Below, in pieces: positions 6,878 through 13,314 of a stretch of DNA of 13,333 bases. Made by a program: the position numbers and the translations under genes. Within the stretch, counting starts at the first letter, position 1, and every line of letters starts with the position of its first letter. The notes below the pieces were generated by a model. The model ran no database searches, was not told the origin of the DNA, and saw only the letters and a list, made by a program, of their open reading frames with translations. The stretch comes from an uncultured Porphyromonadaceae bacterium (GTDB taxonomy: Bacteria > Bacteroidota > Bacteroidia > Bacteroidales > Muribaculaceae): the NCBI GenBank assembly GCA_900555915.1, contig USNC01000009.1:1-13333 (forward strand), written 5' to 3'.

Positions 6878-7438
6878 GGCCGAGACTGCACGTCCGCGAT
6901 GCGAAATGGCATTCTTGGCCTCATCATTCATCTCGGCGAAGCACACACCGCTCTCATCGGGCACGAATATGGGGTCATATCCGAAGCCATGCGATCCGCT
7001 TCGCTTCGTGGCAATCGATCCTTCCACCGCCCCCTCGAAAAGGTGCTCCTCACCATCGAGAGAAAGCGCTATGCATGTGCAGAAGCGCGCCTTACGGTCG
7101 GCCACACCGTCGAGATTCTTCAGAAGAAGGTCGATATTCTTCTCCGGATCGCACTCATCGCCGGCATATCTTGCCGAATACACCCCCGGGGCACCGCCGA
7201 GCGCATCCACGAGCAGCCCGGTGTCGTCGGCAAACACGTCAAGATCGCAGACTTCCTTAATGGCGCGCACTTTGAGAAGGGCGTTGCCGGCAAGAGAGTC
7301 AGCAGTCTCAGGGATATCACGGGTGAACCCGATATCGCCGAGGCTCAATATTTCAAGTCTGTCGCCCGCAATGGCTCGCGCCTCACGCAGTTTGCCGGCG
7401 TTGTTGGTTGCCATCACGAGTTTACGTTTGTCTGTCAT
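4373..7438 (-). CDS. rdgB-porZ: RdgB/HAM1 XTP pyrophosphatase fused in frame to PorZ
   Basis: One open frame of 1021 codons. Residues 1-187 (continuing to about 198) are a complete RdgB, which hydrolyses XTP, dITP and ITP to monophosphates to keep deaminated purines out of DNA and RNA. Visible motifs are the nucleotide-binding ATNNAGK (10-16), FADDTGLLVDALGGAPG (69-85, acidic catalytic site) with VYSARYAG, then GFGYDPIF and SHRGRAV (179-185). RdgB normally ends about 10-12 residues after SHR, but here no stop occurs. The frame continues into a hydrophobic signal-peptide-like segment (188-207) and then the whole of PorZ, a cell-surface T9SS protein. A nucleotide pyrophosphatase is cytosolic and PorZ is exported, so a simple two-domain fusion is puzzling. 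The ATG ATG at 6877-6872 carries two TGA stops in the +1 frame (6876-6874, 6873-6871), the usual ATGA overlap of coupled genes. It may be a true fusion, an in-frame overlap with an internal start, or a one-base error. The next gene, trmB, starts 5 bp on. Confidence 0.85.
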   Translation of the reverse strand: MTDKRKLVMATNNAGKLREARAIAGDRLEILSLGDIGFTRDIPETADSLAGNALLKVRAIKEVCDLDVFADDTGLLVDALGGAPGVYSARYAGDECDPEKNIDLLLKNLDGVADRKARFCTCIALSLDGEEHLFEGAVEGSIATKRSGSHGFGYDPIFVPDESGVCFAEMNDEAKNAISHRGRAVSAMMRWLSALCLSLLAFLPASAALSSDWTLYNTFDDGVEYVFDTQSKTYYLVRAQMHDPTYADNADKLCFLFCLEKESDEVRPYNSQNMLSGSLIRTAYYNALKKYLLIVYDDCSVDLLYDDGEVRNIQALRNLDALFSKEVRAISFDPERNLAYLATDFGFLAINDEKHEVAFSGIYGRPLDSVVRVGDWLLVLSDGKIYRDHADSNHLAFSDFEPADWADGDTVTGLVSISSSKCMFAKKVDGIDHHYILTFADINGNPVRNSIGSFDGASIVENRDGLLLTRTAQMVQIDRTSGERTFYPRRGDDYAVPVGSWDMREAFFAKSRGGFYSLRRNDLNEWTVTREMAMPNAPSAFRSNFMAYVPAFGMMVNSHGIDQNFSAHLARNPILLSSLRDGSWARHGIPYFDLSQRFRLTNPCGFAQDPDNPDVFYFGSVLNGLIRYDIKDFSSLLHMTRGDDSPNLPGHVTVRDPYSVWSNAFILLNPRFDNAGNLLLAHCNTEKGEKNYEAELWIWTPAKRKASVSPETFQPFKVIKLDGLEGNKNMLALPLRSSSASSGTVAFFVMNRYGVPVMFYDHNGTPEDEADDRKVLVSEFFDQDGKLDFHYIYCALEDPATGLLWIGTDNGVFTLDPKIQFSDAGRANRIKVSRNDGTSLADYLLDGIMVNDIAIDANGRKWFALSGGGLVCTSSDGRSILKEVTSDNSMLPSDNVYAVCYNPASNSLMISTESGLCEHHLTVRNPSSSDSSVKVYPNPVRPDYYGWVNIEGLEDDCLVKITDAAGNIVRELGPASGGKVQWDACDSRLDRVASGVYFVLASSGPQGGSYGEVSKILVVKN

Positions 7439-7500
7439 TCTGAAAATCTAAAGCTGTTGATACTTTAAAATAAACGTAAAACCGTAGGTTTTATTACTTA

Positions 7501-7528
7501 TTCAGGTTTCGCTTTGCTCAACTTGAGG
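7501..7528. repeat. Dispersed palindrome copy (TTCARGTTTCGC..GCTCAACTTGAGG)
   Basis: It differs from the copy at 11294-11320 by one substitution (g for a) and by a 3-nt rather than 2-nt centre (ttt versus aa); the flanking TTA is also shared. Arms TCAGGTT and AACTTGA pair with one G-U wobble. It lies about 60 bp upstream of rdgB on the minus strand, while the other copy lies 18 bp upstream of the S24 regulator start. Confidence 0.75.
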
Positions 7529-7536
7529 GTTTTAGA

Positions 7537-7553
7537 TTTTTTTTTTGGGGGGG
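7537..7553. repeat. T10G7 homopolymer pair
   Basis: Ten T residues (7537-7546) are followed directly by seven G residues (7547-7553). The run is prone to slippage in replication and to sequencing length errors. It is non-coding here. Confidence 0.9.
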
Positions 7554-7593
7554 TAGTGGCCTTCCGGGGCACAGGGATGAATGGGCATAGGAT

Positions 7594-7667
7594 ACCCCGG
7601 GCTGCGACTTCGGGCCTTCGGCCCTTGTCTTGCCCGGGGTTGGGCAAGGAAACACCCCTCCGGGGTG
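7594..7667. repeat. GC-rich palindrome cluster with mutually exclusive stems (REP-like)
   Basis: Arms ACCCCGGGC (7594-7602) and GCCCGGGGT (7632-7640) form a 9-bp stem enclosing an inner hairpin GGGCC-TTC-GGCCC (7612-7624). The right arm overlaps a second perfect stem, CTTGCCC (7629-7635) with GGGCAAG (7642-7648) across GGGGTT, so the two cannot form together. A third hairpin CACCCC-TCC-GGGGTG is at 7653-7667. I associate such CCCCGGG palindromes with repeated intergenic elements in Bacteroidales genomes. The whole-genome copy number is not visible here. Confidence 0.65.
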
Positions 7668-7737
7668 AGGATTTCGGGGCGGGATATCGGAGATATGTTT
7701 ACGGAAGTTGGGTTGAAGACCGGGCTTTATGCTACGG

Positions 7738-7777
7738 CAATCCCAGAGCTAAGGCTGCGGCCTATGCTCCGGGATTG
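7738..7777 (-). terminator. Long hairpin about 26 bp after the leuS stop
   Basis: CAATCCC (7738-7744) pairs with GGGATTG (7771-7777). After one mismatch GAGC pairs with GCTC, and AGGC/GCCT closes a TGCG loop, giving a nearly continuous 15-bp stem. It is the first strong structure in the leuS 3' region. There is no T run after it on the minus strand, so it may protect the leuS mRNA 3' end or cause partial attenuation rather than classical termination. Confidence 0.45.
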
Positions 7778-7803
7778 TCATCCACAATGCTTTTATCTGA
7801 ATA

Positions 7804-10557
7804 TCAGATCACGATATTCACGATGCGTCCGGGAACCACGATGACTTTCTTCGGGGTCTTGCCCTCAAGCCATTTTTCGGCTGCGGGGTCGGCGAGTGCG
7901 GCAGCCTCTACGGCAGCCTTGTCGCTTCCGGCGGGCACCTCGATGTTGTAGCGCATCTTGCCGTTGAACTGCACCGGGTATTTCACAGTGTCCTCCTTCA
8001 GCGCGTTCTCATCCCATACGGGCCATTCGCTGTCGGCGACACTGCCATCGTGGCCGAGCTGATGCCAGAACTCTTCGGCGATATGGGGCGCGAAGGGAGC
8101 CAGCAGACGCGCGAACTCATCCATCGACTCTACCGACACCGCCGGAAGTTTTCCGAGATCGTTGACAGCGATCATGAATGCGGCCACTGAGGTATTGTAG
8201 GAGAAGTTCTCGATATCCTGGCTCACCTTCTTGATGAGGGTATGCATGATTTTCTTCTCCTTAGCGTCGCGCTGTGAGGCGGCACGCTTCTCGAATATAT
8301 TCCAGAGTTTGCGCAGGAAGCGGTTCACTCCGTCGATGCCGTTTGTGTCCCAAGGTTTCGACTGCTCCACGGGGCCGAGGAACATCTCGTAGAGCCTCAG
8401 AGTGTCGGCTCCGTATCGCTCCACGATGTCGTCGGGGTTGACAACGTTGAACATTGATTTCGACATCTTCTCCACAGCATATCCGCAGATGTACTTGCCA
8501 TCCTCGAGAATGAACTCAGCGTCGGCGAAGTCGGGACGCCATGCGCGGAAAGCATCGAGGTCGAGCACATCGTTGCTGACAATGTTGACGTCCACGCGTA
8601 TCGGCATGGTGTCATAATCGTCCTTGAGGCCCTTGCTGACGTATTTGTTTGTGCCCTTCACGCGGTAGACAAAACTTGTACGTCCCTGTATCATACCCTG
8701 GTTGACCAGTTTCTTGAAAGGTTCCGGACTTACCACGAGACCGAGGTCGAAGAGGAACTTATTCCAGAAGCGGCTGTAGATAAGATGTCCTGTGGCATGT
8801 TCGGCTCCACCGACATAGAGATCCACATCCTGCCAGTACTCATCAGCCTCACGGCCAACGAGCGCGTCATCGTTGTGCGGATCCATATAGCGCAGATAGT
8901 ATGCCGAACTTCCGGCGAATCCGGGCATTGTGCAGAGTTCGATGGGGTATCCCTCGCTTGTCTTCCAGTTCTTGGCGTTGCCCAGAGGAGGCTCTCCGTC
9001 TTCTGTGGGTTTGTAGGTCTCGACCTCGGGCAGGAGGAGCGGGAGCTTCGACTCATCCATAAGATATGCCACACCGTCCTTATAGTAAACGGGGAAGGGT
9101 TCGCCCCAGTAGCGCTGGCGCGAGAAGATCGCGTCGCGGAGACGATAGTTCACTTTAACGCGTCCTATCCCCTTCTCGGAGATATGCTGCTTAGTCTTGG
9201 CTATCGCCTCCTTCACAGTCAGGCCGTTGAGGTCGAGGTCAGGCCCGCATGAATTGCATACGATACCTTCCTTGGCATCGAAACTCTGCTCGGATACGTC
9301 GGCGCCTTCTATGAGCGGGATTATGGGAAGATTGAATTTTTTTGCAAACGCGTAGTCGCGCGAGTCATGGGCAGGCACCGCCATGATGGCGCCTGTGCCG
9401 TAGCCGGCAAGCACATAGTCGCTTATCCACACCGGGATTTCCTTACCGCTCAGGGGATTGACCGCATAACTGCCGGAGAAGACGCCCGACACTTTCTTGT
9501 CGATCTGGCGTTCGCGCTCGGTCTTGTGTTTCACCTCGTTGAGGTATGCCTCCACCGCCTCTTTCTGTTCGGGAGTGGTGAGCGACTTCACGTATTCCGA
9601 CTCCGGAGCGAGCACCATGAAGGTGACACCGAAGACGGTATCGGCGCGGGTGGTGAAAATCTCCAGGTTAAGATCAGAGTCCTTCACCTTGAAGTTCATT
9701 TCGGCGCCCTCGCTGCGTCCGATCCAGTTGCGCTGGGTCTCCTTGAGCGAGTCGCTCCAGGCGAGAGTCTCCAGATCATCGAGAAGACGCGGGGCATATG
9801 CAGAGACGCGCAGACACCACTGACGCATCAATTTCTGCTCCACGGGGAAACCGCCTCTGACACTGAGACCTTCCGACACCTCGTCGTTGGCGAGCACCGT
9901 TCCGAGACCGGGGCACCAGTTCACCATAGTCTCCGCCTGGAAGGCTATCCGCCAGTTCATCAGAGTCTCGCGCCGCTGCTTTTCCGACATCGCGTTCCAC
10001 TCCGCGGCAGAGAGTTCGATATGGTTGGTTTCAGCGGCATGGAGTCCTTCGGTTCCATGTTTCTCAAGATGGGCCACGAGTTCGGAAATGGGACGAGCCT
10101 TGCAAGCGGCAGTGTCATAATAATGGTTGAACATCTGCATGAACGCCCACTGAGTCCACTTGTAGTATTTCGGGTCGCAAGTGCGTACCTCTCGGTCCCA
10201 GTCGAAAGAAAAGCCGATTTTGTCGAGTTGCGAGCGATAGCGCGCAATGTTCTCGCTTGTGGTCTTTTCCGGATGCTGACCTGTCTGGATCGCATACTGC
10301 TCAGCGGGAAGTCCGTAGGCGTCATAACCCATTGGATGAAGCACATTGAAACCTTTCTGCCGCTTGAAGCGGGCGTAGATGTCGCTCGCTATGTAGCCGA
10401 GAGGATGGCCTACATGAAGACCTGCTCCCGAGGGATAGGGGAACATGTCGAGCACGTAATATTTCGGACGGGAATTGTCGATTTCTGTTTTGAAGACATT
10501 ATTCTCACGCCAGTACTGCTGCCAGCGTGCTTCTATGTCGCGGTGATTGTAGTCCAT
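7804..10557 (-). CDS. leuS: Leucyl-tRNA synthetase
   Basis: 917 residues; it charges tRNA-Leu with leucine in the cytosol. Class I signatures are intact: HIGH-type HVGH at 48-51 within [17 protein letters not shown], and KMSKS at 697-701. The CP1 editing domain, which hydrolyses mischarged tRNA, shows TTRADTVFG and [22 protein letters not shown], including the conserved Thr and Asp residues. [15 protein letters not shown] and the [20 protein letters not shown] segment are of the form I recall from Bacteroidales. A leucine-specific insertion precedes KMSKS (around 640-690), and the C-terminal tRNA-binding domains are complete, ending [12 protein letters not shown]. It is about 55 residues longer than the E. 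coli enzyme because of insertions near 165-200 that I take to be lineage-typical. The start follows a heptamer-repeat leader, 47 bp after the S24 regulator stop. I see no promoter in that gap, so the two genes may be co-transcribed. Confidence 0.97.
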   Translation of the reverse strand: MDYNHRDIEARWQQYWRENNVFKTEIDNSRPKYYVLDMFPYPSGAGLHVGHPLGYIASDIYARFKRQKGFNVLHPMGYDAYGLPAEQYAIQTGQHPEKTTSENIARYRSQLDKIGFSFDWDREVRTCDPKYYKWTQWAFMQMFNHYYDTAACKARPISELVAHLEKHGTEGLHAAETNHIELSAAEWNAMSEKQRRETLMNWRIAFQAETMVNWCPGLGTVLANDEVSEGLSVRGGFPVEQKLMRQWCLRVSAYAPRLLDDLETLAWSDSLKETQRNWIGRSEGAEMNFKVKDSDLNLEIFTTRADTVFGVTFMVLAPESEYVKSLTTPEQKEAVEAYLNEVKHKTERERQIDKKVSGVFSGSYAVNPLSGKEIPVWISDYVLAGYGTGAIMAVPAHDSRDYAFAKKFNLPIIPLIEGADVSEQSFDAKEGIVCNSCGPDLDLNGLTVKEAIAKTKQHISEKGIGRVKVNYRLRDAIFSRQRYWGEPFPVYYKDGVAYLMDESKLPLLLPEVETYKPTEDGEPPLGNAKNWKTSEGYPIELCTMPGFAGSSAYYLRYMDPHNDDALVGREADEYWQDVDLYVGGAEHATGHLIYSRFWNKFLFDLGLVVSPEPFKKLVNQGMIQGRTSFVYRVKGTNKYVSKGLKDDYDTMPIRVDVNIVSNDVLDLDAFRAWRPDFADAEFILEDGKYICGYAVEKMSKSMFNVVNPDDIVERYGADTLRLYEMFLGPVEQSKPWDTNGIDGVNRFLRKLWNIFEKRAASQRDAKEKKIMHTLIKKVSQDIENFSYNTSVAAFMIAVNDLGKLPAVSVESMDEFARLLAPFAPHIAEEFWHQLGHDGSVADSEWPVWDENALKEDTVKYPVQFNGKMRYNIEVPAGSDKAAVEAAALADPAAEKWLEGKTPKKVIVVPGRIVNIVI

Positions 10558-10560
10558 TTT

Positions 10561-10595
10561 GAGAATTGAGAATTGAGAATTGAGAATTAAAATTG
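10561..10595 (-). repeat. Heptamer tandem repeat in the leuS leader
   Basis: Four exact copies of GAGAATT on the plus strand (10561-10588) plus aaaattg (10589-10595). Only 3 nt separate the tract from the leuS ATG, so in the mRNA the start codon is preceded by four AATTCTC units. The tract takes up most of the 47-bp spacer. Exact tandem copies can gain or lose a unit by slippage, which would change the leader length by 7 nt each time. Confidence 0.85.
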
Positions 10596-10604
10596 ATTGT
10601 GGAG

Positions 10605-11276
10605 TTAATAGGAGGAGAAGGTGTTGAGCGTACCGACAAGCCGGTACAATCCGAGCACAGCGTCATACGGGATCGTCAGCGGCGGATACTTCGGATTTAT
10701 GCTGCGGGCCTCGATATAGGCATCGCCCTTTTCGGAAGGATACACTTTTTTGAAGAACACACCGTTTGTGGTGTCGATCACCATGGGATGTCCCCAGGGA
10801 ATGAACGCCTTGTCGTCGATCTTCTTGATCAGGATCAGCGAGGCATCCTTGAAATCGGGCTCCATGCTGTCGCCGGAGATGCGTATCGCGAAATCCACAC
10901 CCTTAACCGGGCTGACCACTTTTTCGCAGTCGACGTCTCTGATGGCATCTGACCAGGCTGAGATGTTGCCGGCGAACGCGTTGACGGGAAGAAGCGGGAC
11001 GAGATAACCGGCATCATGCAGGAACTCACGGGGATCCATCTCCTCGCGCAGAAGCATCTCCCCCTCGCCGTAAAGCAGCCACTCACGGTTGAGATCGGGA
11101 TATCGCGCCACTATCTTGTTGACCTTGTCAGCAGGAATCGACTTTCGGATCACCGCAATATAAGTTGACGCAACATCGATGGCCTTGCAGAATTCCACCT
11201 GCGTGATCCTCTTGAACTTCAAGTAAGCAAGCAGGCGTCCCTTTACAGTATTTAGGTCATAGTTGTTGGTAGCCAT
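10605..11276 (-). CDS. HTH-type regulator with S24 (LexA-like) peptidase domain
   Basis: 223 residues. The N-terminal helix-turn-helix DNA-binding domain (about 8-72) contains [20 protein letters not shown] and ends [13 protein letters not shown], typical of Bacteroidales phage-type repressors. The C-terminal S24 domain (about 92-215) contains [10 protein letters not shown] with nucleophile Ser137 and GVFFKKVYP with general base Lys176 or Lys177. An Ala102-Gly103 pair in VNAFAGNIS lies 34 residues (Gly to Ser) before the nucleophile, the same spacing as in E. coli LexA (Gly85 to Ser119). It therefore should be able to cleave itself when activated by RecA filaments, releasing target genes after DNA damage. 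Targets are unknown. It is preceded by a consensus promoter with a roughly 110-nt leader carrying palindromic repeats that could be its own operator, and is followed by leuS. Confidence 0.85.
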   Translation of the reverse strand: MATNNYDLNTVKGRLLAYLKFKRITQVEFCKAIDVASTYIAVIRKSIPADKVNKIVARYPDLNREWLLYGEGEMLLREEMDPREFLHDAGYLVPLLPVNAFAGNISAWSDAIRDVDCEKVVSPVKGVDFAIRISGDSMEPDFKDASLILIKKIDDKAFIPWGHPMVIDTTNGVFFKKVYPSEKGDAYIEARSINPKYPPLTIPYDAVLGLYRLVGTLNTFSSY

Positions 11277-11293
11277 GAATCGATTGTTTTTTA

Positions 11294-11320
11294 TTCAAGT
11301 TTCGCAAGCTCAACTTGAGG
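11294..11320. repeat. Dispersed palindrome in the leader of the S24 regulator gene
   Basis: TTCAAGTTTCGC-AA-GCTCAACTTGAGG: arms TCAAGTT and AACTTGA pair exactly. It is nearly identical to the copy at 7501-7528 and related in its left arm to the hairpin at 1847-1874. A partial third copy, AACTTGCGAGATGCTGAACTTGAG split as AACTTGCGAG and CTGAACTTGAG, lies at 11354-11377. Its position 18 bp before the regulator ATG, with dyad symmetry, would suit an operator, but the copies elsewhere suggest a general repeat. Confidence 0.7.
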
Positions 11321-11348
11321 TTATGAGGTTATAGGTTATAAGGTTACC
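11317..11348. repeat. About 8-bp tandem tract (GAGGTTAT type) next to the palindrome
   Basis: Four units, gaggttat, gaggttat, aggttata and aggttacc, overlap the end of the palindrome. The reverse complement (CTTATAACCTATAACC-like) matches the tract beginning at 1803, giving the same octamer-plus-palindrome composite in opposite orientation. Confidence 0.65.
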
Positions 11349-11396
11349 AATATAACTTGCGAGATGCTGAACTTGAGTTGTTTATTTATTATTGTG

Positions 11397-11427
11397 CAAA
11401 GTTAATAAATTATGCACACTCCGCAAA
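11397..11427 (-). promoter_or_regulatory. Consensus Bacteroidetes promoter for the S24 regulator
   Basis: On the minus strand TTTG (11424-11427) is followed by exactly 19 nt and then TAACTTTG (11397-11404), a perfect fit to the Bacteroides sigma-ABfr consensus (-33 TTTG, -7 TAnnTTTG). Transcription should start near 11390, giving a leader of about 110 nt before the ATG at 11276. That leader contains the partial palindrome at 11354-11377, the octamer tract and the full palindrome. Confidence 0.75.
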
Positions 11428-11458
11428 ATATTTCCTAATAAAAGTGATTGTTATGCCC

Positions 11459-11626
11459 TTACATATTTTCCATGTCGAGGCCCCGTATCTTTACTGAGCA
11501 ACCTTTCAAGATTGGAATCTGAATCAGATCAATCTCATTTTCACCTTTACGGTCCCACCATCTTCCCAACATGGTACAATCCCCGCTTTCGGCGGCATTG
11601 CTGTAGAAGTATCTTTCAAGCATCAT
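11459..11626 (-). pseudogene. C-terminal remnant of a DUF234-type ATPase
   Basis: A 55-codon frame starts MMLERYFYSNAAESG and contains GRWWDRKGENEIDLI, the hallmark of the C-terminal PD-(D/E)XK-like (DUF234) domain of bacterial and archaeal-type ATPases. It ends IRGLDMENM-stop, which resembles the usual 'GLSxEDM' terminus of Bacteroidales members. The segment between these two parts, which should hold the E-V-K half of the nuclease motif, is missing, and an in-frame TGA lies shortly upstream. The ATPase domain is gone. It is therefore a truncated and internally deleted leftover, probably not functional. The fragment belongs to a different ATPase family from the intact neighbour at 11708-13285, so it is not simply that gene's tail. 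Confidence 0.6.
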
Positions 11627-11660
11627 GTATCGGCATCAGAATGATCGTCACCAAATCGCT

Positions 11661-11687
11661 TATGTTTTCTATGTCAAGGCTGCGTAT
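11661..11687 (-). repeat. Diverged copy of the ATPase terminal sequence
   Basis: This 27-bp stretch matches 11462-11488 at 21 of 27 positions and, read on the minus strand, encodes IRSLDIENI against IRGLDMENM at the other site. It lies between the intact ATPase stop and the remnant above. It suggests that a second decayed copy of the same C-terminal end was once here. The rest of 11627-11707 shows no recognisable gene. Confidence 0.45.
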
Positions 11688-11707
11688 GCGGGGGTATTTA
11701 TTGCGAC

Positions 11708-13285
11708 TTATTCCGTTACGGCGATCCAGCCGTCGAGGCGGCGGGTGGCGGTGCTGAATGTCGCGCCTATTTTGATGATTTGCTTGCCGGAGCTGCGGAA
11801 GGGCAGGGTGTACTGTTTTTCGTCGATCTGCCGGAGGGCTTCCTCGGCGCTGCTGCCGGTCTTGAACTCCATCACGTATACGAAGTCGGGGGTCTCCACC
11901 ACCATGTCGATACGACCGTCGCTGGTCTTGTATTCGGTGTGGGTGTAGAAGCCCATCAGTTTGAAGGCCACATACATCACGTCCTGGTAGTGGGCCTCGT
12001 ACCGGCGGGAGTCACCCTTGTCACGGCCGTCGCGTATCAGGTCGTACGGTATGTCGGCGGTGAACGACTGCAGGCGTCGCATGAACGCGTCTGCGTCGCC
12101 CGACTCGACATCTTTCACAAAATCGATGATCATGTTCGACCTGTCGAGACCTTTCATATATGAGTTCATCAAGAATCTGTTGAACCCCTCCGAGACCTCG
12201 CGGTTTGGAAACCCGAGCGTGTACTGCCTGAAACGCTTGTCGTAACCTTTGATGGTAAGATATCCGGTCTGGAACAACAGCGGCACCGGGTCTTTGAGAT
12301 ACACGTCTGAACCGGCGAGCAGATCCTCCGAACAACGGTAGCCGTCGAGTTCAGGAATAGGGAATCGGCTCCGCTCCAGCAGTTTTACGAGAAAGGTCGG
12401 GGTGCCGGTTTTGAACCAGTAGTGGCTGAAGCGTCTGTTTTGAAAGGTATTCAGCAGACTGAAAGGATTGTAGACATCCTCACCGCCCCAGGCGAAATGA
12501 TAACCGTCGTAGTTCTCCTTCATCTCTCGGTGTATCTCTTCAGGAGTCTCCATATTGGCCTTGGCCATCCGGTCAAGACCTAATTGGAAATAGCGGTCCA
12601 GTTCGGTCTCAGTCACTCCGCACACGGCGTTGTAGTCCGGTTCAAGCGAGATGTCGTTGAGGTTGTTGATGCCGCTGAATACGGATACCTTGCTGAAACG
12701 CGACACACCCGTGAGCATGGCGAACTTTATGTGGGTGTCAAGGGATTTGAGCACTCCGTAGAATGACGCCAGTTGCTCCCGGTATTCCCTCATCAGGTCC
12801 TCGTTGTGAAGGCTCGACACAATAGGTTTGTCGTATTCGTCGACAAGGATCACGACTTGTTTGCCCGTCATTTCATGTGCACTGATGATGACGTTGATGA
12901 ACCTGTCTTCCGGGAGGGTGGCGATATATGCGACACGATATTCCTTTTCCCAGACCTGAAGATGCCGGTCAAGAATGCTGAGAAGGGATTCGCGGTTTTC
13001 GTAAAGACGCACATTCAGGTCGAGGTGAAGTACCGGGTGCGTCTCCCAGTCGTGATTTTCATTGGCAATGGCGAGACCGTCGAAAAGGTCACGGCGCCCT
13101 CGAAAAAAGGCTTCGACGGTAGAGAGCAGGAGACTCTTTCCGAAGCGACGCGGACGGCTCAGAAAGTAATATTTACCTTTGCTTACAAGGCTATGCACAT
13201 ACATGGTCTTGTCTACATACAGGTATCCGTTTTCCCTAATCTCGGTAAATGCCTGTATTCCTATTGGGTATTTTGTCTCGTCCAT
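11708..13285 (-). CDS. AAA-ATPase-like protein with PD-(D/E)XK nuclease domain
   Basis: 525 residues, full length for the family (AAA-ATPase-like domain, PF09820, plus the PD-(D/E)XK DUF1703 domain, PF08011). The N-terminus has the typical YPIGIQAFTEIRENGYLYVDKT segment. The degenerate Walker A RPRRFGKS is at 44-51, Walker B VVILVDEYDKP at 143-153 and the sensor-like LTGVSRFSK at 191-199. The C-terminal nuclease core shows GRIDMVVETPDF with Asp460 and VMEFK with Glu473 and Lys475, so the catalytic D..ExK set is intact. Bacteroidales genomes often carry many paralogues. Roles in defence or in mobile-element biology have been suggested but none is established, so I assign none. No membrane segment or signal peptide is seen. 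The ATG at 13285 gives the family-typical N-terminus; the promoter is not visible because only about 30 bp of genuine sequence remain upstream. Confidence 0.88.
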   Translation of the reverse strand: MDETKYPIGIQAFTEIRENGYLYVDKTMYVHSLVSKGKYYFLSRPRRFGKSLLLSTVEAFFRGRRDLFDGLAIANENHDWETHPVLHLDLNVRLYENRESLLSILDRHLQVWEKEYRVAYIATLPEDRFINVIISAHEMTGKQVVILVDEYDKPIVSSLHNEDLMREYREQLASFYGVLKSLDTHIKFAMLTGVSRFSKVSVFSGINNLNDISLEPDYNAVCGVTETELDRYFQLGLDRMAKANMETPEEIHREMKENYDGYHFAWGGEDVYNPFSLLNTFQNRRFSHYWFKTGTPTFLVKLLERSRFPIPELDGYRCSEDLLAGSDVYLKDPVPLLFQTGYLTIKGYDKRFRQYTLGFPNREVSEGFNRFLMNSYMKGLDRSNMIIDFVKDVESGDADAFMRRLQSFTADIPYDLIRDGRDKGDSRRYEAHYQDVMYVAFKLMGFYTHTEYKTSDGRIDMVVETPDFVYVMEFKTGSSAEEALRQIDEKQYTLPFRSSGKQIIKIGATFSTATRRLDGWIAVTE

Positions 13286-13314
13286 TTCGTCACTTATTTT
13301 TTTCGGCGCACTAT

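Larger units (their letters stand above)
7439..7803. other. Intergenic spacer leuS-rdgB with several hairpins, no gene
   Basis: This 365-bp gap holds no supported coding frame. From right to left it contains ATCTGA-ATA-TCAGAT (7795-7809) overlapping the leuS stop, a long hairpin (7738-7777), a GC-rich hairpin cluster (7594-7667), a T10G7 run (7537-7553), a dispersed palindrome (7501-7528) and a small perfect stem TAAAACC-GTA-GGTTTTA (7477-7493). I found no good TAnnTTTG promoter for rdgB on the minus strand, so rdgB may depend on read-through from leuS or on a divergent promoter. Confidence 0.6.

Noticed and set aside
7514..7951. Plus-strand frame of 145 codons across the leuS-rdgB spacer
   Set aside because: It runs through homopolymers and hairpins and then antisense into leuS; its composition is explained by GC-rich palindromes.
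9367..10569. Long plus-strand open frame of 400 codons opposite leuS
   Set aside because: It is entirely antisense to a certain LeuRS gene and no domain is recognisable.
11392..11757. Plus-strand frame of 121 codons over the S24 promoter and ATPase remnant
   Set aside because: It is antisense to a recognisable DUF234 fragment and to the consensus promoter, with no protein-like features of its own.
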